A DNA stretch of 64,000 nucleotides from Catenuloplanes niger (GTDB lineage Bacteria; Actinomycetota; Actinomycetes; Mycobacteriales; Micromonosporaceae), in the NCBI RefSeq assembly GCF_031458255.1, contig NZ_JAVDYC010000001.1, positions 8,790,501 through 8,854,500 on the forward strand, in the 5' to 3' direction. A model generated the notes under the pieces. That model did no database searches, was not told the DNA's origin, and worked only from the letters and a program-made list of their open reading frames with translations. Positions 17,174-26,197 of this stretch are shown here, one piece after another. The position numbers and the translations under genes are program-made. Numbering within the stretch: the stretch's first letter is position 1; each line of letters starts with the position of its first letter.

Positions 17174-19558
17174 ATGACCACCACCATGCTGGATCTGCTG
17201 CGGGCCCACCCCTGGATCGGTGCGGCCACCCACGACGACACCGGCGTACGGGTGCGGCTGCGACCGGACGCGACCGCGGTCCGCCCGCAGCCGGGCCCGC
17301 TCGTCCGCGAGTACCTGGACCACTGGGCCGAGGTCTACGACTTCACCTACGCCAGCGCCGGCGACACCTCGGTCCTGGCCGGCTGGCGCGCCTCGGACAC
17401 CGGCGCGCCGCTGCCGGAGGAGCACATGACCGACTGGATCGCGCGCACCGTCGAGCTGGTGCTCGCTGGCCGCCCTCGCCACGTGCGCGAACTCGGCTGC
17501 GGCACCGGCCTGCTGGCCGACCGGCTGTACCCGCACCTCACCACGTACGTCGGCACCGATGTCGCCCAGGAGATCATCGACCGGCACCGGACGCGGGCCA
17601 AGCCGGGCCAGGTCTTCGTCCGCGCTGCCGCGCACGACGCCGTTCCCGCCGACGGGCTGCCGGCCGCCGCACCGGACTGCGTACTGATCAACTCGGTCAC
17701 CCAGTGCTTCCCCGACCTGGCCTACCTGACCCGGGTGGTGCAGGACGCGATCCGGGCCGTGGCGCCCGGCGGCACCGTGGTCGTCGGCGACAACCGCCAC
17801 GCCGGGCTGCTGGACGCGTACTGCCGCTGGCTGGAACGCGCCGCCGACCCGCACGCCGACGACGACGAGATCGCCGTGCGGGCCGCGGCCCGCGCCCGCC
17901 GCGACGACGAACTGAACTTCGACCCGGCGGCGCTGGCCACCGCGGCCGCGGGCAGCGGACGTGACGTACGGCTGGCCGTCTACCCGAAGTTCATGGCCGC
18001 CGACACCGAGCTGACCCGCTATCGCTTCGACGCCGTCCTGCACGTGGACCCGGCCACCACGACGGTCCGGCCGCCGGTCCGGCCGTGGGCCGGGATCGAC
18101 GACGCCGTGGCCGCGGTCACCGCCGGACCGGTACGCGTCCAGGGCATCCCGAACCGGCTGCTGGACCCGGCCCCGGACGCGGTCACCGCCCTCGAACTGC
18201 GCGGCGCGCTCGGCGCCGTGGACGCCGCGGTGGTGCTGGACGACACCGACCCGGCCAAGCTGGCGGTGGTGGCACCGGCCGCCGCCGCGTTCACGCCGGT
18301 CGCCGCCGGTCCGGCACGCGCGCACGAGCCGTTCGCCGCGTTCGTCGACCGGCGCGTCGGCGAGGTGGTGCGCGCGGCCTGCCGCCGCTCCGGCATCAAC
18401 CACCGGGGACTGGCCGTGACCGTCGAGCGCGATCTGCCCCGCGGCCGGATCGCCCGCGCCGCCGCCGCGGCGGTCGACGACGCGGACGCCACCGGGTTGC
18501 CCGCCTTCCTGGCCGAGATCGACCACGTCGCACGGCTGGCCATGGCGGATACGATCGCCGCCGGATTGCCGGGCGCGGATCCGGCCGACGCCGAGGCCAT
18601 CGCGGAGAAGCTCGGCGTCGCGCCGCGCCACCGGTGGATCCTGCGCCGCTGGCTGGCCGTGCTCGCCGAGGAAGGGATGATCACCGAGGACGGGGGGCGC
18701 TTCCACGGCCTGCGCGCGCCGGGCCGGGCCGCGCTGATCGCGGCCGCGGACGACCTCGACCGCCGGCGTCGCGGCCTGCACTACCCGCCGGAGCTGACCC
18801 GCTTCTTCCAGAGCGCGGTGCAGTATCTGCCCGCGCTGCTGCGCGACGAGATCCCGCTCCAGGCGCTGCTGTTCGCCGACGGCGAGACCAGCACGGCCGA
18901 GGGCGCCTATCGCGACAACGCGGTCAACCGGTACGTCAACGCGGCCGCGGCCGAGACGGTCCGGTGGGCGGCCGGCTGGCACCCGGCGGACCGGCCGTTC
19001 CGCGTGCTGGAGGTCGGTGCCGGGGTCGGCGGGACCACCGCCGACGTGCTCGGCGCGCTGACGTCCGTGCCGATCGACTACCTGTTCACGGACGTGTCCA
19101 CGTTCTTCCTCAACGACGCGCGGCGCCGGTTCGCCGGGCGCGACGGCCTGCGCTACGCCCGCTTCGACATCAACGCCGACATCGGCGGCCAGGGGGTGCC
19201 GGCCGGCGAGCTGGACCTCGTGCTGGGCGCGAACGTGCTGCACAACGCGGTCGACATCGGCGCCACCCTGCAGGGATTCCGCGCGCTGCTGCGTACCGGT
19301 GGACTGCTGGTGTTCGTGGAGACCACGCGGGAGATCCCGGCGATCCTGACCTCGATGCAGTTCCTGATGTCGGCGCGGGCGGGCGGGGACCGGCCCGGCG
19401 CCCGCGACCGCCGCGCGGGCACCGACCGGATCTTCCTGGACGAGGCGGAGTGGCGGGAGGAGCTGAGCGACGCGGGCTTCCGGTCGTTCCTCAGCGTTCC
19501 CGGCCCCGACCATCCGCTGCGCGCGACCGGCGTCCACCTGTTCGCCGCGCTCGCCTGA
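17174..19558 (+). CDS. Free-standing didomain methyltransferase (NRPS-type MT plus PKS-type C-MT)
   Basis: A 794-residue protein with two SAM-binding domains. The N-terminal one (about residues 85-300) has VRELGCGTGLLADRL and resembles the MT inserted in NRPS modules. The C-terminal one (about 590-790) has VLEVGAGVGGTTADVLGAL, FTDVSTFFLNDA and LGANVLHNAVDI, like the C-methyltransferases embedded in PKS modules. About 280 residues lie between them, including a winged-helix-like stretch. Yersiniabactin synthase carries such domains inside HMWP2 and HMWP1; here they appear cut out and joined, presumably acting in trans on carrier-bound intermediates. The start follows the PKS stop by 13 bases. 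The stop abuts the stop of the opposing reductase gene with no gap. Confidence 0.85.
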   Translation: MTTTMLDLLRAHPWIGAATHDDTGVRVRLRPDATAVRPQPGPLVREYLDHWAEVYDFTYASAGDTSVLAGWRASDTGAPLPEEHMTDWIARTVELVLAGRPRHVRELGCGTGLLADRLYPHLTTYVGTDVAQEIIDRHRTRAKPGQVFVRAAAHDAVPADGLPAAAPDCVLINSVTQCFPDLAYLTRVVQDAIRAVAPGGTVVVGDNRHAGLLDAYCRWLERAADPHADDDEIAVRAAARARRDDELNFDPAALATAAAGSGRDVRLAVYPKFMAADTELTRYRFDAVLHVDPATTTVRPPVRPWAGIDDAVAAVTAGPVRVQGIPNRLLDPAPDAVTALELRGALGAVDAAVVLDDTDPAKLAVVAPAAAAFTPVAAGPARAHEPFAAFVDRRVGEVVRAACRRSGINHRGLAVTVERDLPRGRIARAAAAAVDDADATGLPAFLAEIDHVARLAMADTIAAGLPGADPADAEAIAEKLGVAPRHRWILRRWLAVLAEEGMITEDGGRFHGLRAPGRAALIAAADDLDRRRRGLHYPPELTRFFQSAVQYLPALLRDEIPLQALLFADGETSTAEGAYRDNAVNRYVNAAAAETVRWAAGWHPADRPFRVLEVGAGVGGTTADVLGALTSVPIDYLFTDVSTFFLNDARRRFAGRDGLRYARFDINADIGGQGVPAGELDLVLGANVLHNAVDIGATLQGFRALLRTGGLLVFVETTREIPAILTSMQFLMSARAGGDRPGARDRRAGTDRIFLDEAEWREELSDAGFRSFLSVPGPDHPLRATGVHLFAALA

Positions 19559-20617
19559 TCAGCGCGCCGGCTCCGGCACGGCCAGCTCACTGACCAGCGC
19601 GTCGGCCGCCAGCTCCGCGGCCGTGCGCCGGGGGTCCAGCGCCTCGGAGGCGTAGTGGACCCCCGGTGGCACGGTCCCCGCCGCCACCTCCCGCGCGGTG
19701 ATCGCGGCGGTCACCCCACTGAGCCGGTACGAGTCCGGGGTGCGCAACAACACCCGGCGCGGCAGCAGCCCGGACCCGGCCGGCGGGCGCGCGTAGGCCA
19801 GCACCGCGTAGTGGTGGCCGTGCGCCGCCACGTCCCGCGCGGCCGCCCACACGATCGCGTCCGCGTGCGCCTCCGGCGGCCGCTCCTGGTCCGCCCACGC
19901 GGTCGCGAACGCCTCCGGCAGGTTCTCGGTGGCGTACACGGTGTAGTTACGCAGCTCGCCGACGCCGGCCCCGGACGCGAGCATGACCATCTCGGCGGAC
20001 AGGAACGGCACCGCGTGCACCCGCCCGCGGAACCCCGGCAGCGACACCCCGCGCAGCGGCGCCAGCGAGTGCGCCGCCACGCCGCCGTCCCGCCACATCG
20101 CCAGCGCGTGCCCGAACTTCGGGCCCCGGGTCAGCAGCGCGTCCACCGCGGACGCCGGGCTGATCTCCACCGACCCGCCGACGTAGACGTCCAGCCGTGC
20201 CACTGGCGTGCCGTCCAATAGCAACCGGGGCAGCAGCCCGGACAGCCCGGGCATGAGGCCGGCGGAGAAGACCACGGCATGCCGCGCCGGTGTGTCCCCG
20301 AGCGCCTCCACCGCGACCAGGTCGCCGGCCGCGTCGACGTACCCGGCGTCCGCCGCGAGCGCGGCGCGGGCCACCCGGTCCAGCACCCGGTACGACGGCC
20401 CGGCGCAGTTGACCACCACGGCGCAACCGTCGCAGAACGCCGCCAGTGAGTCGTCGTCGAACAGGTCGACAGCGACCGCGTCCCCGCCGCCCGGCCCGGC
20501 GACCGCCTCGGCCCGCGCGCGGTCGCGGCCGCCGACGCGCAGCGGCAGCCCGAAACCGGCGAGGCGTTCCACCGCGGTCCGGCCTACCGCGCCGGAGCCG
20601 CCCAGCACCCCGATCAT
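19559..20617 (-). CDS. Saccharopine-dehydrogenase-like NAD(P)-dependent reductase
   Basis: A 352-residue protein with an N-terminal Rossmann motif IGVLGGSGAVGRTAVERL and the VVNCAGPSYR stretch typical of saccharopine dehydrogenase/trans-acting enoyl-reductase-like proteins. It is not of the Gfo/Idh fold used by the thiazolinyl-imide reductases YbtU, Irp3 and PchG, but it sits where such an enzyme would be expected. It may reduce one thiazoline ring or another imine of the product (inference). Its ATG overlaps the stop of the carrier-Cy-carrier NRPS gene (ATGA), so the two are translationally coupled. Confidence 0.75.
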   Translation of the reverse strand: MIGVLGGSGAVGRTAVERLAGFGLPLRVGGRDRARAEAVAGPGGGDAVAVDLFDDDSLAAFCDGCAVVVNCAGPSYRVLDRVARAALAADAGYVDAAGDLVAVEALGDTPARHAVVFSAGLMPGLSGLLPRLLLDGTPVARLDVYVGGSVEISPASAVDALLTRGPKFGHALAMWRDGGVAAHSLAPLRGVSLPGFRGRVHAVPFLSAEMVMLASGAGVGELRNYTVYATENLPEAFATAWADQERPPEAHADAIVWAAARDVAAHGHHYAVLAYARPPAGSGLLPRRVLLRTPDSYRLSGVTAAITAREVAAGTVPPGVHYASEALDPRRTAAELAADALVSELAVPEPAR

Positions 20618-22593
20618 CGGGCACTCGCGGGGGCGGTGGTGGCCGCGGCGGCCAGGCCGGCCACGGTCGGGTCGGCCAGGAAGTCGCGTACCGGCACGGT
20701 CACGCCGGTCTGCCGGGCGAGCCGGGCCAGCGCCCGCACGGCCAGCAGTGAGTTGCCACCGGCCTCGAAGAAGTGGGTGGCGCGGTCCAGGACCGGCGTG
20801 TCCAGCAGCTCCTCCCACAGCGCGGCGATGGTCTGCTCCAGCTCCGTGGCCGGCGGGCCGTCACCGGCGTCGACGCGCTCGTCGGCGTACCGCCCGAGGC
20901 GCAGTCCGGTCTCATCCTCCCGGACGGGCAGGTCCACGACCCGGTCCCAGCCGTCCCCGTCGGCTAGGCTGCCGGCCAGCGCGACCAGCTCCGCGTAGGC
21001 GGCGTCCACCTGCTCCAGGTCGAACAGCTCCTCCACCAGGGAGAAGACGATGGCCAGCGAGCCGCGCAGCTCGTAGAAGCGGGCCTCCAGCGCTACCTGC
21101 GGGGTGCGCAGCTGGTGGAAGAAGTCGTCCATCGCGACCTGGCCGAGCGGTCCGGCGGAGTCCGGCTGCTGCGCGCCCATCGCGGCGTCCATGCCGAGCG
21201 TGCTCTGGAACACCACGGGCGCGACCGGCCGGTGCGTGCCCCGGCGGCGGCCCAGCTCCCGGGAGACCTCGACGCCGGTGACCAGCGCGTGCCCGGCGTA
21301 CTCGGTGAACCGCCGCTGCGCCTCCCCAGCAAGCTGCGCGAACGTGGCGCCGGCGGTCAGGTCGGTGGGCAGCAGCATGGTCGAGGCGAATGCGCCGAAG
21401 ACCCGGTGCACATCCGGGTGCAGCGGGAGCCGGTTGAGCTGCAACGAGTTGAGCAGCATGCGGCGCTGCCCGGACCAGCGCGCGATGACGATCGCGAACG
21501 CGGTGAACATGGCGGTGGACGGCGTGACGTCGTGGGCGGCGCACCGGTCGCGCAGCGCGGCCCAGCGGCCGGGGGACAGGTACCGTTCGCGGTTGGCCAT
21601 CGTGGTGGCGCGCACCTCGCGCGGATCGGCCACCAGCGGCAGCGCGGGCGGCTGCGGCATGTCGTCCAGCCGGGACCACCACCAGTCGCGGTCATCGGCC
21701 CAGGCGTCGCTTCCGGGCAGCGCCGCCACGGACGAGACGTAGTCGTCGAAGCCCATGTCCAGTGGTGCGGGCAGCGCGTTCCAGTCGGCGCTGAGCTCCA
21801 GCAGCTCGCGGTTGAGCAGCGTGGCCGACCAGCCGTCGAACAGCAGCAGGCTCATGTTGGTGTGCAGTCGGCCCGCGCCGCCGGGCAGCAGCGACAACCG
21901 GATGTCCAGGCCGGGTCCGTGCGCCGGGTCAGGGCCCGCGGCGATCATCTCCGCACGCACCGTCTCCAGCTCCGTGCTCACCGCCTCGGCCGGCTCCTCG
22001 CGCAGGTCGTAGACGCGCGGCACGGGTATCGCACCCGGCGCGTCCAGTGGCAGGACGTGCTGCATACCGTCCGGTGTAACCCGGCCGCGCAGCATCGGCT
22101 GGTGCTCGGCGAGCCGGCGCAGCGCGTCGGTCAGCGCCTCCTCGGCCTCGTCGCTGTCCATGTCGCGGAGCGCGACGTCGCTGTAGAAGTGCGCCGACTC
22201 GTAGGACAGCTCCCAGCCGCCCTGCTGGCCGACGAAGTAGCCCTGTTGCAGCGGCAGCAGCGGGAACGGCGCATCCTTGTCCGCCCGCCGGTGCAGCTCG
22301 ACCGGCAGCGCGCGGATCGCCGACCCGGCCGCGGACCGGCGGCGGACGAGGGCGGCCAGCTCGTCCAGCGTGGACTCCGCCCCCACGTCCGCCAGGGCCA
22401 GCACCACGCCGAGGCGCTTGCGGATGAGCGCGGCCATCCGGACCGCGAGCACGGAGTCGCCGCCGTAGCGCAGGAACGACACGTCGGGGGAGAAGGCGTC
22501 GGCGTCGATCCCGAGCAGCTCGGACCAGATATCGGCCAAGGCGGGTACGGGATCGCCCGCCCGGTCGGTGTGCGAGACAGGGGCGAGTGACAT
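20614..22593 (-). CDS. NRPS: carrier - heterocyclisation-like domain - carrier, without adenylation domain
   Basis: About 659 residues. The N-terminal carrier (about 20-85) carries Ser in RYGGDSVLAVRM. The condensation/Cy-like domain follows (about 105-530), then a C-terminal carrier with EAGGNSLLAVRAL. The central motif reads SLLLFDGWS: the first Asp of the DxxxxDxxS Cy motif is replaced, while FGAFASTMLL and FQSTLGM still look Cy-like. With no A domain, the carriers must be loaded in trans, probably with cysteine by the only A domain of the cluster. One of the two carriers may stand in for the PCP missing from the Cy-TE end of the PKS-NRPS. The ATG at 22593 has AGGAG seven bases before it. 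Confidence 0.88.
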   Translation of the reverse strand: MSLAPVSHTDRAGDPVPALADIWSELLGIDADAFSPDVSFLRYGGDSVLAVRMAALIRKRLGVVLALADVGAESTLDELAALVRRRSAAGSAIRALPVELHRRADKDAPFPLLPLQQGYFVGQQGGWELSYESAHFYSDVALRDMDSDEAEEALTDALRRLAEHQPMLRGRVTPDGMQHVLPLDAPGAIPVPRVYDLREEPAEAVSTELETVRAEMIAAGPDPAHGPGLDIRLSLLPGGAGRLHTNMSLLLFDGWSATLLNRELLELSADWNALPAPLDMGFDDYVSSVAALPGSDAWADDRDWWWSRLDDMPQPPALPLVADPREVRATTMANRERYLSPGRWAALRDRCAAHDVTPSTAMFTAFAIVIARWSGQRRMLLNSLQLNRLPLHPDVHRVFGAFASTMLLPTDLTAGATFAQLAGEAQRRFTEYAGHALVTGVEVSRELGRRRGTHRPVAPVVFQSTLGMDAAMGAQQPDSAGPLGQVAMDDFFHQLRTPQVALEARFYELRGSLAIVFSLVEELFDLEQVDAAYAELVALAGSLADGDGWDRVVDLPVREDETGLRLGRYADERVDAGDGPPATELEQTIAALWEELLDTPVLDRATHFFEAGGNSLLAVRALARLARQTGVTVPVRDFLADPTVAGLAAAATTAPASAR

Positions 22594-22636
22594 GACGCAG
22601 CTCCTCATGATCGTAGTACGGTGCCCTGGAGCCTAG

Positions 22637-22651
22637 TAGAAATGAATGCCA
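22637..22651 (-). promoter_or_regulatory. Weaker Zur-like box upstream of the carrier-Cy-carrier NRPS gene
   Basis: On the minus strand the 15-mer is tggcattcatttcta, matching the box at 10624-10638 at 11 of 15 positions and the general consensus at fewer. It lies 44 bases before the NRPS start, in the only AT-rich part of this intergenic region. The rest of the gap up to the IS630 element (22652-22889) shows no gene I can recognise. Confidence 0.4.
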
Positions 22652-22890
22652 TTATCGACAGGGGCTCTTGTGCGTCCCGGACGGCGCCCGCGCCCGGTCC
22701 GGGCCGCCCCGTAGCCGGATGCGCTGTGCCTGGCCGATCACCCCGCGCTATTGCCGGAGACGACGGTCCACGTCCTCAGCGCGGTCACCGCCGCCGCCGG
22801 CATCGCCATTGCCGCCAGCCGCTTCTGCCGCATCGCCATCCGGTCATCATGGTCGTCATCCGGCAGCGTGACGACGGTCCACTATGTCGC

Positions 22891-24171
22891 TAGTGGGCTG
22901 TCCACGAACGTTTGCCGGGTCCGGGGTTAGGCGGCGGTCTGGGTGCGTGGTCGACCCCAGCGGTGTTGGCGTTCGCTGCGGATGCGGGCGCGTTCGCGTC
23001 GTTGGGCGGCCAGGACGTCGGGGTGGCGGGCGTTGGCGTTGCGCCAGCGTAGGTATTTCTGCAGCTCGCCGGTCTGGACGGTGTGGTTCGGGTGGTCCGA
23101 GCCGGCCATGACGAACGTGCGGAGTGGTCCGAACTGGGCCTCGATCGGGTTGGCCCAGGACGCGCTGGTCGGGGTCAGGCACAACTCGACCTTGTTGAGG
23201 GCCGCCCACCGGCGGATTTTCGCGGTCTTGTTCGCCGACAGGTTGTCGAGGATGACGTAGATCGGTGCCCCGTCCGGCCGCGCCGCGCGGATCGATTGCA
23301 GCGCGGCGAGGCTGTGATCTGCGCCTTTGCGGCGGCGGACGACTCCCCAGAGCTGGTCGTCGCCGAGGCTGTAGCAGCCGTGGAAGTAGCGGATGCCGTG
23401 CGTGCGGGTGTAGGTCGCGGGCAGCCGGCCCGGATCGGATCGCGGTGCCCACGTGCTGCCGTGGTGCGGGCGGATCGATAGCGGCCCGAACTGGTCGAAG
23501 GCGAAACACCGGTCCAGGAACGCGTTCGTGACCTGCTCTATCCGGTCGAGTTTCGCGTCGAAGTCCGGATCCGACGATTCCTTCCAGGTGCGTGTGCGCT
23601 GCCAGGACACGTCGTTGTCATGCAAAAGTTGCCGCAGCCGCTCCGGGCTGACGACCACCCGCCGGGCGGCATCACGGCCGGCGAGGTAGTCGGCGAGTTT
23701 CCGCAGGCTCCACCGGGTGAAGGGCTGCCCGAGCCGGCGCGGGTGTTGCGTGGCCGTCGTGACGATGAACGCTTCGTCGTCTTCACTGATCCGGCGGGGA
23801 CGGCCGCCCGCCCACTGAGGGTTTAGGCAGGCCAGCCCCATCTGATTGAACATGTGGATCACGTCCCGGACCGTGTCCTCATGCGCGGCGACCAGCCGGG
23901 CGATCGCCGGGACCGGGGTCCCGGACGCGGACGCCATGATGATCAACGCCCGGCGGACCCGGACCGAGTCGTGCTTCCCGCGCCGGACGAGTTGTTGCAG
24001 CCTGCGGCCCTCGTCCTGGGTCAACCGCCGTGCCCGTACCGGCTCAGCCACCCCACACCACCCACCCTCGTCAGCGAACAACGCTGCCGAGACTGCCCCC
24101 GAACCACCGCCGGGCGGCGCAAGCCGCCCGGCGTGTCTCAGACCCGGTGAACGTTCGTGGACAGCCCACTA
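22891..24171. mobile_element. IS630-family insertion sequence with near-perfect terminal inverted repeats
   Basis: Inverted repeats at 22890-22912 and 24150-24172 are identical over 23 bases including CTAG at the outer edge, and similarity runs on for several more bases. A TA flanks each end (22891-22892 and 24170-24171), as expected for the TA target duplication of the IS630/Tc1 group. The element is about 1.28 kb with one transposase gene. It separates the metallophore cluster from the next accessory genes and looks intact and recent. Confidence 0.88.
22927..24081 (-). CDS. IS630-family transposase
   Basis: A 384-residue transposase. The N-terminal helix-turn-helix region includes RRALIIMASASGTPVPAIAR. 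The DDE catalytic residues are visible as the Asp in FAFDQFGPL, the Asp in YVILDNLSANK and the Glu in SASWANPIEAQFGPL. The frame is complete, without stops or frameshift. The first codon could be the one at 24081 or the GTG at about 24051 (VAEPVRARRL). Confidence 0.9.
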   Translation of the reverse strand: MFADEGGWCGVAEPVRARRLTQDEGRRLQQLVRRGKHDSVRVRRALIIMASASGTPVPAIARLVAAHEDTVRDVIHMFNQMGLACLNPQWAGGRPRRISEDDEAFIVTTATQHPRRLGQPFTRWSLRKLADYLAGRDAARRVVVSPERLRQLLHDNDVSWQRTRTWKESSDPDFDAKLDRIEQVTNAFLDRCFAFDQFGPLSIRPHHGSTWAPRSDPGRLPATYTRTHGIRYFHGCYSLGDDQLWGVVRRRKGADHSLAALQSIRAARPDGAPIYVILDNLSANKTAKIRRWAALNKVELCLTPTSASWANPIEAQFGPLRTFVMAGSDHPNHTVQTGELQKYLRWRNANARHPDVLAAQRRERARIRSERQHRWGRPRTQTAA

Positions 24172-24172
24172 G

Positions 24173-24490
24173 ACGGCACCATCCGGTCAGGGGCACCGGC
24201 CACGGATTCATCAGGCGTCGTCCATCCGCACGACCCGGTTCCGCCTCGGCGGTCACCGGTGTTAGCGGGAGCCGTCGCACAGCTGCGCTCGGGCATGATC
24301 CAGCCTGCTCGCAGAGCCACCGCGCGGACCGCCCCGAACACCTCGTCGTCTGCCGACAGCGGCCCGCGCCCGACTCACCGGCGCGCGGGTCTTCCTCGGG
24401 CCTGCGTTAGGTCGTGGTGTGGCTCCCTGCCGCCTCGCGTTCGATCGCCGCCAGGCCGATGCCTACATTGCCGTCGCGATGTTCGTCAGG
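24173..24490. other. Intergenic stretch without a recognisable gene
   Basis: Only short frames with no recognisable similarity occur here. The sequence just after the IS630 repeat may be the continuation of DNA interrupted by the element, but I cannot assign it. Confidence 0.5.
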
Positions 24491-25126
24491 TCATGCCGCG
24501 GGTCGACGCTGTTGCAGGTGGGCCAGGCTGGCCGCTTCCGACTCCAGCCAGGTCTGGAATCCGGCGCGGCCGGGCAGTGTGGTGTGCGGGGTGCTGCGCC
24601 GCACGTCGAGCAGAACGGGGCGGGCCCCGCGAAAGCACTGGGTCATGGCTTGCTGCAGTAGCCACAGCGTCGCGCCGGCCGCCTGGGAGGTGGGCGGTTC
24701 AGCCTTCATGTATAGCTTGATCGCATCGTAGGAGCCGTCCGCGCGCCGCACGGCAAGGTCCGGGGTGACCTTCACCGCCAGGTCGCAGGTGTGCCACCGG
24801 CCGGTGGGGAGGTCGGTGATCGTGTCGGAGCCGCAGGAGGCGACGTAGCGCAGCCAGCCCTCGGCGATCTCCTGGTAGTGCTGTTTCCACCGGCGTGCGC
24901 ACGAGTCGAGCACGCCCTGCATCGCGAGTTCGTCCTTGCCCATGCGCCGGCCGCACCGGATCGCATGCCGGATCTGACGGTACGGATCCCGCGCTGGCGA
25001 GTAGTCCTCAGCCATCGCGGTCACGAGGGAGAGCCTCTGATCTGCGGGGGCGTCCAGGAAGGCGATGAACGCGCCCATGCTGACCCTGACCTTCGGTCCA
25101 GTGGGAACCGCTGGCGTTTCTGCCAC
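24491..25126 (-). CDS. Hypothetical protein, function unknown
   Basis: A 211-residue soluble protein that I do not recognise. The GTG at 25126 is chosen because AAAGGA lies before it. The central part (WHTCDLAVKVTPDLAV followed by YDAIKLYMKAEP) is faintly reminiscent of the strand-Asp...Lys core of PD-(D/E)xK nucleases, but the spacing is not right and I do not claim it. Codon use fits a real high-GC gene. It lies between two insertion sequences, next to a small zinc-finger gene on the same strand, so it probably belongs to accessory DNA. Confidence 0.6.
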   Translation of the reverse strand: MAETPAVPTGPKVRVSMGAFIAFLDAPADQRLSLVTAMAEDYSPARDPYRQIRHAIRCGRRMGKDELAMQGVLDSCARRWKQHYQEIAEGWLRYVASCGSDTITDLPTGRWHTCDLAVKVTPDLAVRRADGSYDAIKLYMKAEPPTSQAAGATLWLLQQAMTQCFRGARPVLLDVRRSTPHTTLPGRAGFQTWLESEAASLAHLQQRRPAA

Positions 25127-25401
25127 TGCTGCGTCCTTTCGCGGCCCCCGTGGGGACGGCGCAGCCCGGCGCACCGGCACCGGTGCCTGTGGACCCGGTC
25201 ACGACCCGAATGAGGGGTCGCGCTGATCCACAGCAGCCAGTAGGGTTAGATCCAGCGCCTGATCGAGCCCCGGTACAACGGCCTGCCCCGAGGCAGACCT
25301 TCCGCCTGGGGCCGACTGCTCTCAGCGGGTCGATGCGAGAGCGTATTCCCGGCTGTTGATCTCTTGTCGGCGGCTAACGCAGCTCACCGAAGCTGAAAGC
25401 G

Positions 25402-25707
25402 TTACGTTTTGCCGTTCGCGTTTCGTATCCTGCGGCGGGCGTCAGCCGCAGCGGCACGCACCCGCCTTCGCCAATCCCGGGCGCGACAGCGGCTCGAGCA
25501 GAACTGCGCCGACGGATCCCGCTGCTCGCAGTCCCAGGTCTGCGCACAGCTGCGACAACGCACCACGAACCCCGGCGAGGCGGCGGGCGCGGCAGCCGAC
25601 CGGCGCCGATGCGCCCTGGTCCGGCACCGTGCAGAGCAGTAGACGGCGTGACGGCGCTTGCGTACTGGCAGCGGGTCACCACACTCAGGACACTCCACCA
25701 CCGGCAT
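25402..25707 (-). CDS. Small protein with two zinc-finger-like CxxC...CxxxC modules
   Basis: A 101-residue Arg-rich protein with two similar halves: CPECGDPL...YCSARCRTRAHRRR and CRSCAQTW...FCSSRCRARDWRRR. Each half offers four Cys in a C-x2-C-x(n)-C-x3-C pattern, so two zinc ions are likely bound. The basic tails suggest nucleic-acid binding. Similar small proteins are common in actinomycete accessory DNA; the exact role is unknown. It is convergent with the IS3-type element that begins 112 bases away. Confidence 0.65.
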   Translation of the reverse strand: MPVVECPECGDPLPVRKRRHAVYCSARCRTRAHRRRSAAAPAASPGFVVRCRSCAQTWDCEQRDPSAQFCSSRCRARDWRRRVRAAAADARRRIRNANGKT

Positions 25708-25888
25708 ATAGCCGAAAGTAGTTGACCAAACACGCTAAGGGAAGACTGGGGCGCCAGTACCGCCCACCTACTACCCGACTCCTGCGCGACCGTGACACCG
25801 GGCCCGTCTTCCTCTCCGAAGGGTCTGCTGCACCGATAGGTGACATCTGAGATGGCTTGCCGTGACGGCGGGCTGGAAGGATGTTGCT

Positions 25889-26197
25889 GTGCCCAAGCCC
25901 TACCCTCGTGAGTTCCGCGACGATGTCGTGCGGGTCGCCCGTGACAGGGACCCCGGCGTGACGGTCGAGCAGATCGCCAAAGACTTCGGGGTCCACCCGA
26001 TGACGCTGTTCAAGTGGCTGCGTCAGGCCGACGTCGACGCCGGTGCCGCGCCCGGGATAAGCCGCACTGATGCGGCCGAGCTGCGCGAGGCCCGTAAGCG
26101 GATCAAGCTGCTCGAGCAGGAGAACGAGGTGCTGCGCCGGGCCGCAGCCTATTTGTCGCAGGCGAACCTGCCGGGAAAAGGCTCTACCCGCTCGTGA
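25889..26197 (+). CDS. IS3-family transposase OrfA
   Basis: A 102-residue protein with an N-terminal helix-turn-helix (KPYPREFRDDVVRVARD, then VEQIAKDFGVHPMTLFKWL) and a C-terminal leucine-zipper-like helix (LREARKRIKLLEQENEVLRR), the standard OrfA layout. The GTG at 25889 follows ggaagga. Its TGA overlaps the GTG start of orfB at 26194. Confidence 0.85.
   Translation: MPKPYPREFRDDVVRVARDRDPGVTVEQIAKDFGVHPMTLFKWLRQADVDAGAAPGISRTDAAELREARKRIKLLEQENEVLRRAAAYLSQANLPGKGSTRS

Noticed and set aside
14191-17241. Long antisense open frame (over 1000 codons) opposite the PKS-NRPS gene
   Set aside because: It lies on the reverse strand of a gene with clear domains; its composition is that of a GC-rich shadow frame with no motifs.
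24491-25126. PD-(D/E)xK nuclease assignment for the unknown protein
   Set aside because: The Asp...DxxK spacing does not match the motif well enough.
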